Source: Polaribacter irgensii 23-P (GTDB taxonomy: Bacteria > Bacteroidota > Bacteroidia > Flavobacteriales > Flavobacteriaceae). Taken from it: 64,000 nucleotides of DNA. This document shows, in pieces, positions 26,010 through 36,800 of this stretch. The position numbers and the translations under genes are program-made. Positions within the stretch are counted from its first letter, which is position 1. Each line of letters opens with the position of its first letter. The notes under the pieces were generated by a model. It saw only the letters and a program-made list of their open reading frames with translations. It was not told where the DNA came from and did not search any database. Where the stretch lies: assembly GCF_000153225.1 (NCBI RefSeq), contig NZ_CH724148.1, positions 2,620,611 through 2,684,610 of the forward strand. Direction: 5' to 3'.

Positions 26010-28892
26010 TTAAGATAAGTCCTGGATATAGTTGACAAGATTGGCATCTTTGTCTAAATTAATTTTTTTACGCAACCTATAACGACCCTGCTCTACACTT
26101 GTAATTGCCACATGCATGAGCGCAGCAATTTCTTTAGAGGAAAGATTTAATTTCAGGTACGCACTTAATTTAATCTCATTAGAAGATAAGTCGGGATGTT
26201 TTTCTCTTAACTTCTCGAAAAAGTGAGCATGTAAATTGTTAAAGTGTAACTGAAAAGTAAGCCAATCCTCTTTATCTATTAGGTTATTTTTTATCTTTTT
26301 TATTACCTTTTTTACTGGAAGATACAAGGCTGAATTTAATAACTCATTATCAATTTTGCCAATATCACCTACCAGATCTGTAAGCAGTTCATTTTTTTTA
26401 ATATTATTTAATGTCGCCGATGCCAATGCTGCATCTTTCTTTTTTATCTCCAACCCTAAATTCTCTTCCCTCAATAAAAAAAGTGCTCGTTCAGATTCTA
26501 ATTTATCGAGTTTAAATTTTTCCTCTTGAGACTTTCTTTTATCTGATTCTATTTGTTTTAAGGCACAAATCTGTCTTAAATTTTTATTTTTAAAATACAA
26601 TCTATACAGTCCATGGGCCACCAGCAACAAAATCATATAAAACACAAACATTAACTTTGTAAAGTACCATGGAGATTTAATACGAAATTCTTTGCGAACA
26701 ATATCTGATATAATACCTCCTTCGCCACCGGATCTCAACTCTAAAGAATAATTGCCAGGTGTTAAGCCTGGGAAACTTAGTTCTGACACATATTGCCAAT
26801 CCGACCACATTGTATGCAATCCATCTAACTTGTACTGGATTTTGTACGAGTTCGCTACTGGTGTTTTTGGCAATGCGATGGCTATTTTTAAAAAATTATT
26901 ATTGTTTGGGATGTTTACTACTTCAGACGTACTTAAAACCGAACTAACAGTATCTGTCTTGCTGATAAAATCAATAGATCTTATCGCTGGAATCTCTTTT
27001 TCTAATTTAATATCTGCCTTATTAACAGTATGAAAAACAATTCCATTATTAATTCCGAGTCCAAAAACAGAATCGTTGACTTTTTCAAATTTATTAAAAT
27101 CGTTTAAATGTTTGTTTCGTATCGAATAAAATGGGTGGTACACATTACTAAAACGATTTCCAGCTCTTGAGATATATCCTATTTCTTTTTGAGTAGAGTA
27201 CCAAAATATATTTCCACTTTGGACAATACTATTGATACCTTTTATATCCTTGAAAAGTTGGGCCGTATATTTTTGCGGTACAAAAGAATTATCAATCCGA
27301 TCATAACTAAAATATCCTTTCGGATTATAAAACACTAAATCTTCGTCAATTTCACAGATATACGCGTAGGTAGCAACCTGATCATTGCTTGTTCCATAAA
27401 ATTGATAGCTCTCAAGATCTAAGCCGTCATCGGATAAGCTTAGTCGGTAATATCCTTTCGTTGGGTGTGTAACCCATAAATCACCAAACTTATCAAAGGC
27501 CATAAAACGTGAGGATTCTCCGTAATCATTCCATTTCTTTTCAAACACCCAATTTCCATTTTTGCGCGTAAAAACTGCTATTCCTGAATAAAAACCAACG
27601 TAGAGTATTTCTTTTAATTTTGGATGCTTTTTAAAAACCCAAGCTCCTCCTTGTTTGTGCAGTAACTTTAATTGTTTGTTTTCTAAAACGGATACTCCCT
27701 CGTGAGAGCCCACTAAAATTTGATCATCAATCTTTTCTATTTCCCAAATTTGCCCGATGCTGTTATCTATTAAATTTATCTTTGCGTTTGGCCGCCGAAC
27801 GTCTTTTACAAAAAGCCCCTGATTGGTACCTAAATATAAAGAGTTTCCATCTAAATGACTCGTATATACTGTTCCAAAAGAACCTTCATAATCAAACAAA
27901 TAACTAGTATTGCTACTAATTTGAAGATAACTTATACCATTTTCCATTCCTAGCCAAACATTTTCATTGTTGTCTACGAACACTTTCCGGATCGTGTTGT
28001 CTAACAACCCACTGCTTTTTTCCTGATGTATTAAAATTTCTCCTTGTGCAGAAACGATATACACCCCTTTTCTTAAAGTCCCTATTACAAATTTATTACT
28101 TTGGAACTCCTGGACGTCATTGACTAAATGTTTCTCAATAACTGTATTTATTCTCCATTTTTTTTTTGCAAGAACACCAGCTCTAAAAGACCAAAATCCC
28201 TTGTTTTTGGACACTACTAACAATTCTTCGTCTTTTTTTATAAATACATTTAAAATATGTAAAGTGGTGTTCTCTGTACCTTTCAATAGAACTAATTCGT
28301 TTCCTATTAATTCAAAAAGACCAATTCCTGTCTCTTGAATAAAAGCCCTTCCTTTGGAAGTAAAAAGGAAATTAAAACCTTTTTTTGCGTTGACGATATT
28401 CAACGCTTCAGTAATTGGATTGTATATAAATATTTGCTGGAAAGATTGAAAAATAATTTTCCCATTAATTTCTATAATTCTAGAGAATACGGGGAGCAAT
28501 GGTGCTTTTTTCTCAGGCAACTTAAGAAAAAGACGGGTATACTCTAATACCCCAAAATTATTTACGGTCCAATACCCAAAACCTCCGTGGCCCGCAGTGT
28601 AAATGTGGGAAGAATCCTTGTACAATACTGCCCGTAAATCAGATTCTAATGCGTGTGCATAATTTTTCCACCGAACTCCATCGAACTCTAACAATCCGCC
28701 TTGGGTAGCGAAGTACATAATTCCATTCTCATTTTGGGAAATATCAAAAGCAATTAAATCGTTGTGTACCCCTTCTTCAGTATAATTTATAATGATCGGT
28801 TTCCCTGGCGCCTCCGAAAATTGAGACGCGGTGGAAATCCCAAAACACAGAGTATATAGTAAGATTAATTTTCTAATTATTTTCATTCGCAT
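26010..28892 (-). CDS. SusR-like membrane sensor-regulator (propeller, Y_Y_Y, TM, LuxR-type HTH)
   Basis: A 960-residue protein that joins sensing and DNA binding without a kinase. Order: signal peptide (1-23); a two-component-type beta-propeller of repeats (about 35-640, e.g. GIMYFATQGGLLEFDG, ENVWLGMENGISYLQ); a Y_Y_Y domain (about 660-745, PGNYSLELRSGG); one TM segment (about 752-775); a coiled coil (about 780-830); and a C-terminal GerE/LuxR HTH (about 890-955, SSKEIAALMHVAITSVEQGRYRLRKK). This is the SusR layout: periplasmic oligosaccharide sensing coupled to activation of the adjacent susC operon. It lies upstream of susC on the same strand. Confidence 0.9.
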   Translation of the reverse strand: MRMKIIRKLILLYTLCFGISTASQFSEAPGKPIIINYTEEGVHNDLIAFDISQNENGIMYFATQGGLLEFDGVRWKNYAHALESDLRAVLYKDSSHIYTAGHGGFGYWTVNNFGVLEYTRLFLKLPEKKAPLLPVFSRIIEINGKIIFQSFQQIFIYNPITEALNIVNAKKGFNFLFTSKGRAFIQETGIGLFELIGNELVLLKGTENTTLHILNVFIKKDEELLVVSKNKGFWSFRAGVLAKKKWRINTVIEKHLVNDVQEFQSNKFVIGTLRKGVYIVSAQGEILIHQEKSSGLLDNTIRKVFVDNNENVWLGMENGISYLQISSNTSYLFDYEGSFGTVYTSHLDGNSLYLGTNQGLFVKDVRRPNAKINLIDNSIGQIWEIEKIDDQILVGSHEGVSVLENKQLKLLHKQGGAWVFKKHPKLKEILYVGFYSGIAVFTRKNGNWVFEKKWNDYGESSRFMAFDKFGDLWVTHPTKGYYRLSLSDDGLDLESYQFYGTSNDQVATYAYICEIDEDLVFYNPKGYFSYDRIDNSFVPQKYTAQLFKDIKGINSIVQSGNIFWYSTQKEIGYISRAGNRFSNVYHPFYSIRNKHLNDFNKFEKVNDSVFGLGINNGIVFHTVNKADIKLEKEIPAIRSIDFISKTDTVSSVLSTSEVVNIPNNNNFLKIAIALPKTPVANSYKIQYKLDGLHTMWSDWQYVSELSFPGLTPGNYSLELRSGGEGGIISDIVRKEFRIKSPWYFTKLMFVFYMILLLVAHGLYRLYFKNKNLRQICALKQIESDKRKSQEEKFKLDKLESERALFLLREENLGLEIKKKDAALASATLNNIKKNELLTDLVGDIGKIDNELLNSALYLPVKKVIKKIKNNLIDKEDWLTFQLHFNNLHAHFFEKLREKHPDLSSNEIKLSAYLKLNLSSKEIAALMHVAITSVEQGRYRLRKKINLDKDANLVNYIQDLS

Positions 28893-29088
28893 TACCAGCC
28901 ATTATATAGGTGGTTTTATGAAATCAAAGATAAGAAATCCCAGTTGAATATAATGCCTCTTAAAATAATGAACACTTCGATAATTAAACCTAATCTGTTT
29001 TGTTTATACGAACTGTATTTCTGAGAAATCTAATCTATGAAGCCATATAAAAAGAACATCAGAAAGCGCACAAACAAATACAATCTTA

Positions 29089-29096
29089 TATCTTTG
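29089..29096 (+). promoter_or_regulatory. Putative -7 element (TATCTTTG)
   Basis: TATCTTTG fits TAnnTTTG and lies 9 bases before the ATG at 29106. No good TTG -33 box is visible. Confidence 0.45.
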
Positions 29097-29105
29097 CCTT
29101 AAATT

Positions 29106-29474
29106 ATGGGAAGTACTATGTGCATTGAAGATTTAGTAGGACAATTTCAAATTCTTGGAAGCAACCAAGATGAAACTGAAAACACGTATTCAGGAATTTT
29201 AGACCTAACATTAGACGAACACTTTAGGATTTCTGCAAAATGGACCATAAACAAAAGTCAATTACAATTTGGAACTGGCTTTTTTAAAGACAATACCTTA
29301 GTCATCAACTTTCAATACCAAGGAGATGAAAATAATATGTACAAAGGAGTCGTTGTATATCGATGTATCTCTAGAGATATCCTAGATGGTTTTTGGTCTG
29401 AAGAATATGGCAATCCTCTCTATTTGGGTGAAGAACGGTGTTTTCGGATGCAAGAGAACCAAGTATTGAATTGA
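29106..29474 (+). CDS. Small conserved hypothetical protein
   Basis: A 122-residue soluble protein without signal peptide. It starts MGSTMCIEDLVGQFQILGSN; a second possible start is the Met at residue 5. The rest is a succession of beta strands (YSGILDLTLDEHFRISAKW, MYKGVVVYRCISRD, LDGFWSEEYGNP), suggesting a small lipocalin- or avidin-like beta-barrel. I do not recognise the family, and the fold is a guess from strand pattern only. It is the only plus-strand gene within the glucan island, between cassettes A and B, with its own promoter-like element. Confidence 0.65.
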   Translation: MGSTMCIEDLVGQFQILGSNQDETENTYSGILDLTLDEHFRISAKWTINKSQLQFGTGFFKDNTLVINFQYQGDENNMYKGVVVYRCISRDILDGFWSEEYGNPLYLGEERCFRMQENQVLN

Positions 29475-29535
29475 TATAAATATAATGGAGTACAAAATGT
29501 TTTAAATAATCGAACTATTAAATCTAAAAAAACTG

Positions 29536-30093
29536 TTATTTCTTACTTTTATTCAATTTTTTAGCGGTTTTAGCCTTTACTTTTTCTTCACCTTTCAAAC
29601 TTTCTTTTATTTTTTTAGGCATCTTCCCTTTTATTCTGTCTTTTTCAATAAGAATATCTGCCATAAAATCAGTATTGAATGTGTATTCTTTGGCGAACGC
29701 TACACATTCTAAAGCTTTATCGTATTCTTTTAATTGCTCGTGTAAATTAGCTTTTTTTAAGTACAAAAGAGCTTTGTCACTGCCTTTTACTGTAAGTCCA
29801 AAATCAATAAAATCCGCTACCTCTTTATAATCTTCGTTCCACAATAAAGTATTAATATAAGGAACATAGGCCTCAAAAGCCCGTATGTTTTCTGCTAAAG
29901 CCTGCTTAAAATAGACAATAGCTTCATCATATTTATACAACTTTTCGGCGTAGACTCTTCCTAACAAAGTCAATGCCATCGTGTCTTTTTCGTCGTAGGA
30001 AAGGGCGTAATTTAAAGCTTCCATCACCTCTTCCAAATCGTAAGGATAACATTCTAGTGCCTTAAAAACATAATTATGTGTTGGTGTCCCCAT
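29536..30093 (-). CDS. TPR-repeat protein
   Basis: A 185-residue helical protein of tetratricopeptide repeats (AMTLLGRVYAEKLYKYDEAIVYFKQAL-like units in the first 130 residues; YDKALECVAFAKEY), ending in a very basic lysine-rich tail (KVKAKTAKKLNKSKK). No signal peptide, so cytoplasmic. It probably mediates protein contacts; partner unknown. It converges with the 122-residue ORF with 61 bases between them and has no obvious role in glucan use. Confidence 0.75.
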   Translation of the reverse strand: MGTPTHNYVFKALECYPYDLEEVMEALNYALSYDEKDTMALTLLGRVYAEKLYKYDEAIVYFKQALAENIRAFEAYVPYINTLLWNEDYKEVADFIDFGLTVKGSDKALLYLKKANLHEQLKEYDKALECVAFAKEYTFNTDFMADILIEKDRIKGKMPKKIKESLKGEEKVKAKTAKKLNKSKK

Positions 30094-30825
30094 GTGTCTC
30101 TTTTAATTATTTACTTTCATGTTTTTAAAAAAGTGCATCCGTACATCTCATGATGAAGTGTTTGCAAGGAGACTCTCTAATCTACACTACAAAAATACGT
30201 TCTTTATCCTGAATTTGTTTCAAATGACTTATTTATTCATATACTTTCTTAAAAAACTTTAGCAAAAAATTATAGGCATATCTATTTTTAGGCCTGTACC
30301 ACTAGCAAGTTTCAAAAATCCAATCCAGCTAACGAACTTCTTTTATTTCTCGTGTTTTTTAAGTTCGTTCTGTATTTTTTAGGTTCTGGTGTACCCAGCT
30401 TGATGTTGATATATTTTCATTCATAATTATATCAATACGATGATTCTCGAAGTTTTTTCTTTCATTGTTCGCTCACACTGCGCAATGCACTCGCCTCATG
30501 CAATGGTAAAAAATTGAATCTGTTCTTTAGTAAATTCCTGTATATCGGAGTGCTTGAATTTCTCAAGCGAAAAGGTGCTGAAATACATACCGGTTAAATT
30601 CCTGAGTTTAAACCTTGCTTGATTTCGCAAGAATCGCTTGTTTACGAAGACAAACAACTGCCGCAAACATTGAAAATGGCAGGATATAAAATATTTTACA
30701 GCTTTTAAGTATAAACTACTCTTGAGACGCTTAAATATTATTAAAAAGAAATATTTTTAAAGTTTAAAAACTCTTGAGATAAATTAATAATTGACCAAGT
30801 CTACTTTAAAAATGTATTTCGTACT
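30094..30825. other. 732-base gap between cassettes with a possible decayed gene
   Basis: On the plus strand, about 30470-30708 is a nearly open frame with a single stop. It reads LEFLKRKGAEIHTG, stop, then IPEFKPCLISQESLVYED and LPQTLKMAGYKIFYSF. The last part recalls the LPxxLKxAGYxT phrase of sulfatases, but there is no start or active site. An inverted repeat AACGAACTT (30331-30339) / AAGTTCGTT (30361-30369) lies upstream. Nothing else is supported. Confidence 0.35.
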
Positions 30826-32232
30826 TTATTTAGATCTTCTCTTCTCCAACGCAGCACTTACCTCGCGCGCCCGATCCTCAGTTAAATCATAATTTCGCAT
30901 GATATAAATTGCCAATAAAGTCCCTGTTATGGGCAATCCCGAATAGAACAGTCGAAGTCCTGTGATGGCCCCTTCCGATTGTATTTCCGCACCTGGATCA
31001 AAACCTACAAACCCCATAATTGCACCGGTGAGTAAGCCTGCAATTGCAAAACCAAATTTCACCATCCACCAATAGATCGCGCCAAAAGTTCCCTCTCTTC
31101 GTTTTCCTGTATTCAACTCATCTAAATCGATTACATCAGAAGTCATTGACATCATCAGCGTAAATAATCCTCCAATTCCGAACGAAAAGAAAGGCAATGC
31201 AATTAAAAATAAATAGGGCTTTCCCGGAACAAATAGAAACCAAAATAAAATATATCCAACTATTGAAATAGCTTGAGAAACTAGAAAGGCCCTCTTTTTA
31301 CCCATTTTCTTTGACATTCTAGTAATTATTGGAATTACAGCAAAAGTAGTAATCAACGCACCGATACAGCCATTTAAAGTAGGCCATAGGCCCGCTGCTC
31401 CTGAATCCCCGTTGAACATATAATACACGATAATGAAAAATGAAAATCCCGCAATGGTGTTAAAAGCATTGTATATTAAAAAAGTAGCATAACACAACTT
31501 TTTAAATTGTGGTATTTTGAAAGCTTCCTTAAAACCGTCTCGAATATATTTTAAACTATTTCCAATATTCTTAGTATTTAAAGGCGCATAATCTTCTTCT
31601 AAAGTTGATTTACTTTTTATAAATAGCGCTGGAATCATTGCTGCTATCATACAAATGATACCAACCCACGCAGCTAAAGACCTGGTTGCCACTTCTCCTG
31701 AAACAAACCAATCTGGATCATACATTACCACCCAAAACCATGGTGCTATTACCCAGGCCCATTGTCCAATCCATTGAGAAACAGCCATGATATTAGTACG
31801 CTCGTGAAAATCATCACTCATTTCGTACCCCATGGCAACAAAGGGAACACTAAAAATTGTCATTCCAAAGTAAAAAATTATTGAAAAAAAGAGAAAATAA
31901 TAGAAATTGTATTCCAATCCGTTGTCTTTATACAATTGCCACATAATTGTAAAGGTAATCCCCATAAGTAAGGCACCTATAAATACATATTGTCTTCTTC
32001 TCCCCCACCGCGACTTCGTATTGTCTGAAATAAAGCCCATTATCGGATCTGTAATCGCATCAAACAATCTAGGTGCAAAATATAAAACGGCCCACATGGT
32101 TGTGGAAAAACCAAGATCTTCTACCAGAACAACAAAAAATATCCCCATGGCTGCGGGAAACATCTGGTTGGCAAGCATTCCTAAACCAAATGCTACTTTT
32201 TGACCAAAATGAACTGTATTTGTATTTGACAT
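30826..32232 (-). CDS. GPH-type glycoside/cation symporter (MFS_2)
   Basis: A 468-residue inner-membrane protein with twelve hydrophobic segments. The glycoside-pentoside-hexuronide family marks are APRLFDAITDPIMGFISDNT and SRWGRRRQYV in the N-terminal half and DLDELNTGKRREGTFGAIYWW in the second half. Such transporters import di- and oligosaccharides with sodium or protons. It is the last gene of cassette B and the natural route by which short beta-1,3-glucans reach the cytoplasmic phosphorylase encoded two genes away. Substrate assignment is inference. Confidence 0.88.
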   Translation of the reverse strand: MSNTNTVHFGQKVAFGLGMLANQMFPAAMGIFFVVLVEDLGFSTTMWAVLYFAPRLFDAITDPIMGFISDNTKSRWGRRRQYVFIGALLMGITFTIMWQLYKDNGLEYNFYYFLFFSIIFYFGMTIFSVPFVAMGYEMSDDFHERTNIMAVSQWIGQWAWVIAPWFWVVMYDPDWFVSGEVATRSLAAWVGIICMIAAMIPALFIKSKSTLEEDYAPLNTKNIGNSLKYIRDGFKEAFKIPQFKKLCYATFLIYNAFNTIAGFSFFIIVYYMFNGDSGAAGLWPTLNGCIGALITTFAVIPIITRMSKKMGKKRAFLVSQAISIVGYILFWFLFVPGKPYLFLIALPFFSFGIGGLFTLMMSMTSDVIDLDELNTGKRREGTFGAIYWWMVKFGFAIAGLLTGAIMGFVGFDPGAEIQSEGAITGLRLFYSGLPITGTLLAIYIMRNYDLTEDRAREVSAALEKRRSK

Positions 32233-32553
32233 TTTTAATTATTTTTAAAGGATATCACTATTGATTGGATAGCTTTTAGATTGATATAAATTGATATAAT
32301 TTGCTGCTTCTTTTACAGTGTAGATTTCATAAGGAGACATAACAATCCGATAAGTAGCCCTGAAAGCTATTGATTATTTGTCTTTTTTTGTATGGAAACA
32401 AACTCATTTCAATTGTATTTTCCAGAACCGTTAATTTGAAAGACATCCTTAGTTTATGACAATCCCACACGTCCAGAATTGGAGTAACTTTCAACGCCGA
32501 TATCAGAAGGCACAGACACATAAAACAAGATGAATATGGAGACTTTATCGACA
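32233..32553. other. Gap between GH17 and the GPH transporter
   Basis: 321 bases without a convincing gene. A 75-codon minus-strand frame here has no family look and starts on the GH17 stop. There is a small direct repeat ATTGATATAA at about 32281-32300. Confidence 0.4.
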
Positions 32554-33834
32554 TTAATTCTCTCGTTTGTACTTAATATTAGGAACTAAAACACCTTTTA
32601 ATAATAGAGTTTCATCTCCGTTATATGTTTTTGTAATGTGTTTTCCATTTCTAGTCAATCCTTTAAAACACCCAGCATCTACTGCATCCCAAAGTGGATA
32701 TTTAGCTTCTCCTTTTAAATTGATTAAACCAAAATGGTTTTCCGAACCTAAAGGATTTTCTGCATCTTTCCACTGCTCGTCAAAGGCTTCAAAATAAAAA
32801 CAAGAAATACCCTCTTCTTTTGTCCAATCTCTTATATGCTGATAGAACAAACCCTGCTTGTATTCGTCTGTTGCATTGGAGCCTTGCTCGCCATAAAAAC
32901 CGTTTGATTTAGTTGCCCATCCCGACTCGCCAATATGTATTGGCTTTTCTAATCCTAAAGAAAGCATGTAATTTTTCACATTTTTGTATTGTGTCATCGC
33001 GAATAATTTTGCGCGCAACATTGCGGCATCCACTTTTTCAATATCTGAAAGTCCTTTTTCAAATTCAGGAACTTCCCAAAAAGACGGGTTGTAATGAGAA
33101 TTGTGAAATGCATAGGTATGCATCGAGATATAATCTACTGCATTTATTAATTTTTCTAAATCTGGCGTGTGGTAATCCACACTTCCACCACCCCAAGCAG
33201 CAAAATCATCTGAACTAGTAATCCATACATCTCTAGAAAGCACTTTAGATTTTTTTAACTGCTGCAAGTACTGCACCCATTTTAAAATAACCCTCGGCTG
33301 CACGTAATAACTTGTGGCCCATTTTACCATGGCTTCATTACCCACTGCAATTACTTTAACAATGTCTGGATATTGTTTTGCCAGTGCCACGGCAGTTGCA
33401 ATTTCGATTGCATTTCTTTCACTTTCATTTTCATGATCTGGTGCTCTTTCAGTCCACGCATTTTTGCAATCTATCCAAGCTCCTAACATTACATACATTT
33501 CAAAACTAGCATCTTTCTTTTTTAATTCTGAAATAGCCTTTAGTATATTTCCTGCTTGTGGTAGATGCACTTTATACGTTCTAAGAATTTTCACCCCCAT
33601 TGCTGCTAACAATGTCATATCTTCTTTCAGCTCTGCTATTGTAGGTTCTAAATCGTGATTTATATACCGATAGCCTCCATAAGAAATTGCTAGATATTCC
33701 GGATTCCCTAAAATAGTGGCTGCAGACATTGTTCCGCTAGAAGCAGATGCCGACTTGGCCTTCTTTTTAGAATTACATCCCACAACAAAAATGAAAGCAA
33801 ATACAGCTATAAATATTTTAAAACACATCTTCAT
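32554..33834 (-). CDS. GH17 family beta-1,3-glucanase lipoprotein
   Basis: A 426-residue lipoprotein with lipobox FVVGC then NSKKKAK, a basic rather than acidic tract, so it probably stays on the periplasmic side. The GH17 barrel carries acid/base Glu167 in AVGNEAM and nucleophile Glu303 in HIGESGWAT. Bacterial GH17 enzymes of laminarin loci cut unbranched beta-1,3-glucan, after GH30 removes side chains, to short oligosaccharides. It sits 18 bases after the phosphorylase gene and upstream of the GPH transporter, a chain of digestion, transport and phosphorolysis. Confidence 0.92.
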   Translation of the reverse strand: MKMCFKIFIAVFAFIFVVGCNSKKKAKSASASSGTMSAATILGNPEYLAISYGGYRYINHDLEPTIAELKEDMTLLAAMGVKILRTYKVHLPQAGNILKAISELKKKDASFEMYVMLGAWIDCKNAWTERAPDHENESERNAIEIATAVALAKQYPDIVKVIAVGNEAMVKWATSYYVQPRVILKWVQYLQQLKKSKVLSRDVWITSSDDFAAWGGGSVDYHTPDLEKLINAVDYISMHTYAFHNSHYNPSFWEVPEFEKGLSDIEKVDAAMLRAKLFAMTQYKNVKNYMLSLGLEKPIHIGESGWATKSNGFYGEQGSNATDEYKQGLFYQHIRDWTKEEGISCFYFEAFDEQWKDAENPLGSENHFGLINLKGEAKYPLWDAVDAGCFKGLTRNGKHITKTYNGDETLLLKGVLVPNIKYKREN

Positions 33835-33852
33835 ATTTTATACAACGGTCGC

Positions 33853-36800
33853 TTATTTGGTAACAGCAACTTCAATTTTGGCAATTTTTCCTGTTCTCTC
33901 GAAAATTATTTTCGAGTCCTTTTCGTCAAGAACAAGCTCTTTAGTTTCTTTTATAATTCCATCACTATAATATATTTTAACGCCTTGTATTGCCGTATTT
34001 ATATACACAATAGGTACCTGACAATACGTAAAACCAAGTGTGCCTTCAGATAACTCGATAGTATGCTCTTCTTTATTAATTGCGGTATACTTGAAATTTT
34101 TAGAAACCGTTACAAACTCGGATACTTTTAGCAATCTTGGATTAAAAATAATTTTACCTACTCTTACAAAAACACCCAACTCTCCTATTCTACATAACAC
34201 ATCTTCTTTCACTTGACCAGTCATTCCTGGCTGCTGTGCTCCTTTTCCTGCTGGAGTATGTGAATACGGATCTGTAGGGAAGGCACCGTATAACTGGGGA
34301 GACTTATGCACCCCAACACCTGCTTGCATTTCATAATAATGATCAAAAAGTTTTCCTATTAAAGTATCACTTTCATTATTTTGAACTGCTATCAAACAAT
34401 TTTCTTGCACCGCTAGTAATAGTTTTGAAACCATGTGCCAATAGATAGATCCTAAACCTTCATACCCAAAGAAGGTTCCAGAACGACCCGTAAATGCTTT
34501 GTGATTAAAAACCTCTTCAAAAATGTCTAACACTAATTTCGAATCATGTTCTAATAAGCTTGCATACTCTTCCGGCAATTCCTCAAAAGCTTCTTTTACT
34601 CTAGCTGCATTATTAAAATTCGCGTTAAAATGATATTTACCTGAAGCATCCTGATTGATTATTTGAGTATTGTGGTTACTGATCAGCCTTGTTAATAGTT
34701 GAGAATTGTCTACAGAAGTTTTAGAAATTACATTTTTCTCATCAAAACGCGCCAATTCTTTATTTGGATATAGAATATAACTGTATTGATCTTTGCGAAA
34801 CAAAGCACTCGACTTCATTCCGTCTAAAACATCTAAGACTTCTTGAGATGATAGATATCCCGAACTCAAAACGGCCACCTGACCTTCTAACATTTCTGGC
34901 AAATACGAAACAGAAACTTCTGAATCATTTTCTACCGTCATTAAATTATAGGCATGGTATAAATTGTCTGAACGTTTGTTTGCTTTAATAGTATGTTCTA
35001 GATATTCTTTTGTGATCGAAAAGAAAGCTACCAACGCAGTTTTTTTAATGGTACTTCGGTTACTCGAAAATCCGTTTTCATAGATCGCAGCTCGATACGC
35101 ACTTCCAGCTTCCCCTAAACCGTCTAACACGGTCTTTCTTTGCACATTTGAAACAGCACCAGTCAATATATTTTTATTTAAATTGAATGTTGTTACTACT
35201 TCATTAAAGAAAGTTGCCAACTCTGATGAAATTTCAACTTCTTCGGTTGCTGATTTTAAGACTAACTTTTCAAAGAAATTGATAAACCGATTTAAATAAT
35301 AAAGGGTCACCATAGAGACACCGTTCCCTACGAGCGCATTGTTTGCATCATTCCATTCCGGGCGTTGCGTGTTCATCCAAATACCTGCTTCAGGAATAAA
35401 GTTAGATACCTTCGCTAATACCGTTGCTAGTAATTTCTCTATTAAATTTACTTTGTAAATAAAGAAATTTTCGTCTCTTAACAAGGCCCCATCTGCTCCT
35501 AGTTCTTCTTTCTTTTGGTGAATTTTCGCATCCAACTCATGATCAAATTCAATGGTGTCTTTTGGATTGGCTAAGATGCTTTGATAATCTTTTATCTTAT
35601 AGGGCACATTCGCATACACAAAAATATCTTCAGCAAACCTTTTTTCTAACTGATTTGGATAATGATTTTCAATAAACTCTAAAAACTTTAAGAGGTAAAT
35701 TATTTGATGATCTCCCCAATACCCGATATAAGACCACGGATCATTTTCTTCAATAATCTCCCAGTCAAAACCATCTTTTGTTACGCGATACGGATTGTAA
35801 CCATCAAAAGTTGTTGCATTCAAAAATTTATGAATCATACTTTCTATAAAGGCAGGATACGAATGTGCTAATGTTTCCCAATTTTGGAAAATATCTCGCC
35901 AATTCCCTTCGTAATCTAAAACTTTAGAACCATCTATTTCATTTTTCGTATTGATAGAAAACTTGTTCCATGGCCTGCTTGGATCTCCGTGTCTTCTACT
36001 AAATTTTAATGGTAAATACTCAAAACAAAGTCTCTTAAAATTTTGATCTTCGTCATTTTCTGCAATTTCAAGAATCGCATTTAGTTTAAATAATTCTGGT
36101 AAATCATTTAATAGCTCTTCTTTCTTCTTAATAACTTTCTTATTCGCCTTTGCAATGTATTTTATAAAATCTTGCTTTTCAATATTATAATCGTCATCAA
36201 AAGTTCCACCTCTCATTAGATTAAAAAGTGTGTTTGCAAAATGTCTTGTACTAACTAATGGATCTTCAGTTACCTGCAGACCGTCTGCAGCTCCTGTTAA
36301 CGCAATTAATCTTTTAGTTCCCAACGCAATATCTTCTTGAATGCTGTTCCCTAAATTTTGATCATGAAGAATTGCTTTCGAAATCCGTTGAATATCACCA
36401 ATGGTTTGATTAACATTGGCAATAAAATGCCATTCCTTGGTTTCGTTGGGTTCTAGGCTGATATCAGCACTAATAAAATAGGCTCCTTTTTCTGCCTTTA
36501 TGTCCACTTCTTGGTGTATCTCTTCCCCTCTTCTAAAATTATCTAACTGTAGTGAGGATAGCAAGTAAGTTGCATTTTTCACACCCAAAGACCATACAAT
36601 ATTTGCCTTTAAAGCTTCACTAGGTTCTGCTTTATCTACAATTATTGCACTTAAGGCAAATACACCCATACCTGATGGCAATTGCAGTTCACTCTTCTTA
36701 TAGGCATCCACTAAATTACTTCTAGAATTCTGTAAGTCTGTCTCAACATCTGAAGGAATAATATTCTGTAATCCATCTAAAAAAGTAACGGCTAGTTTCT

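Noticed and set aside
32281..32300. ATTGATATAA direct repeat as a regulatory site
   Set aside because: Two adjacent AT-rich decamers are expected by chance in this base composition; no regulator link.
32327..32554. 75-codon minus-strand frame between GH17 and the GPH transporter
   Set aside because: Starts on the GH17 stop, composition is unlike neighbouring proteins, and no motif or signal is seen.
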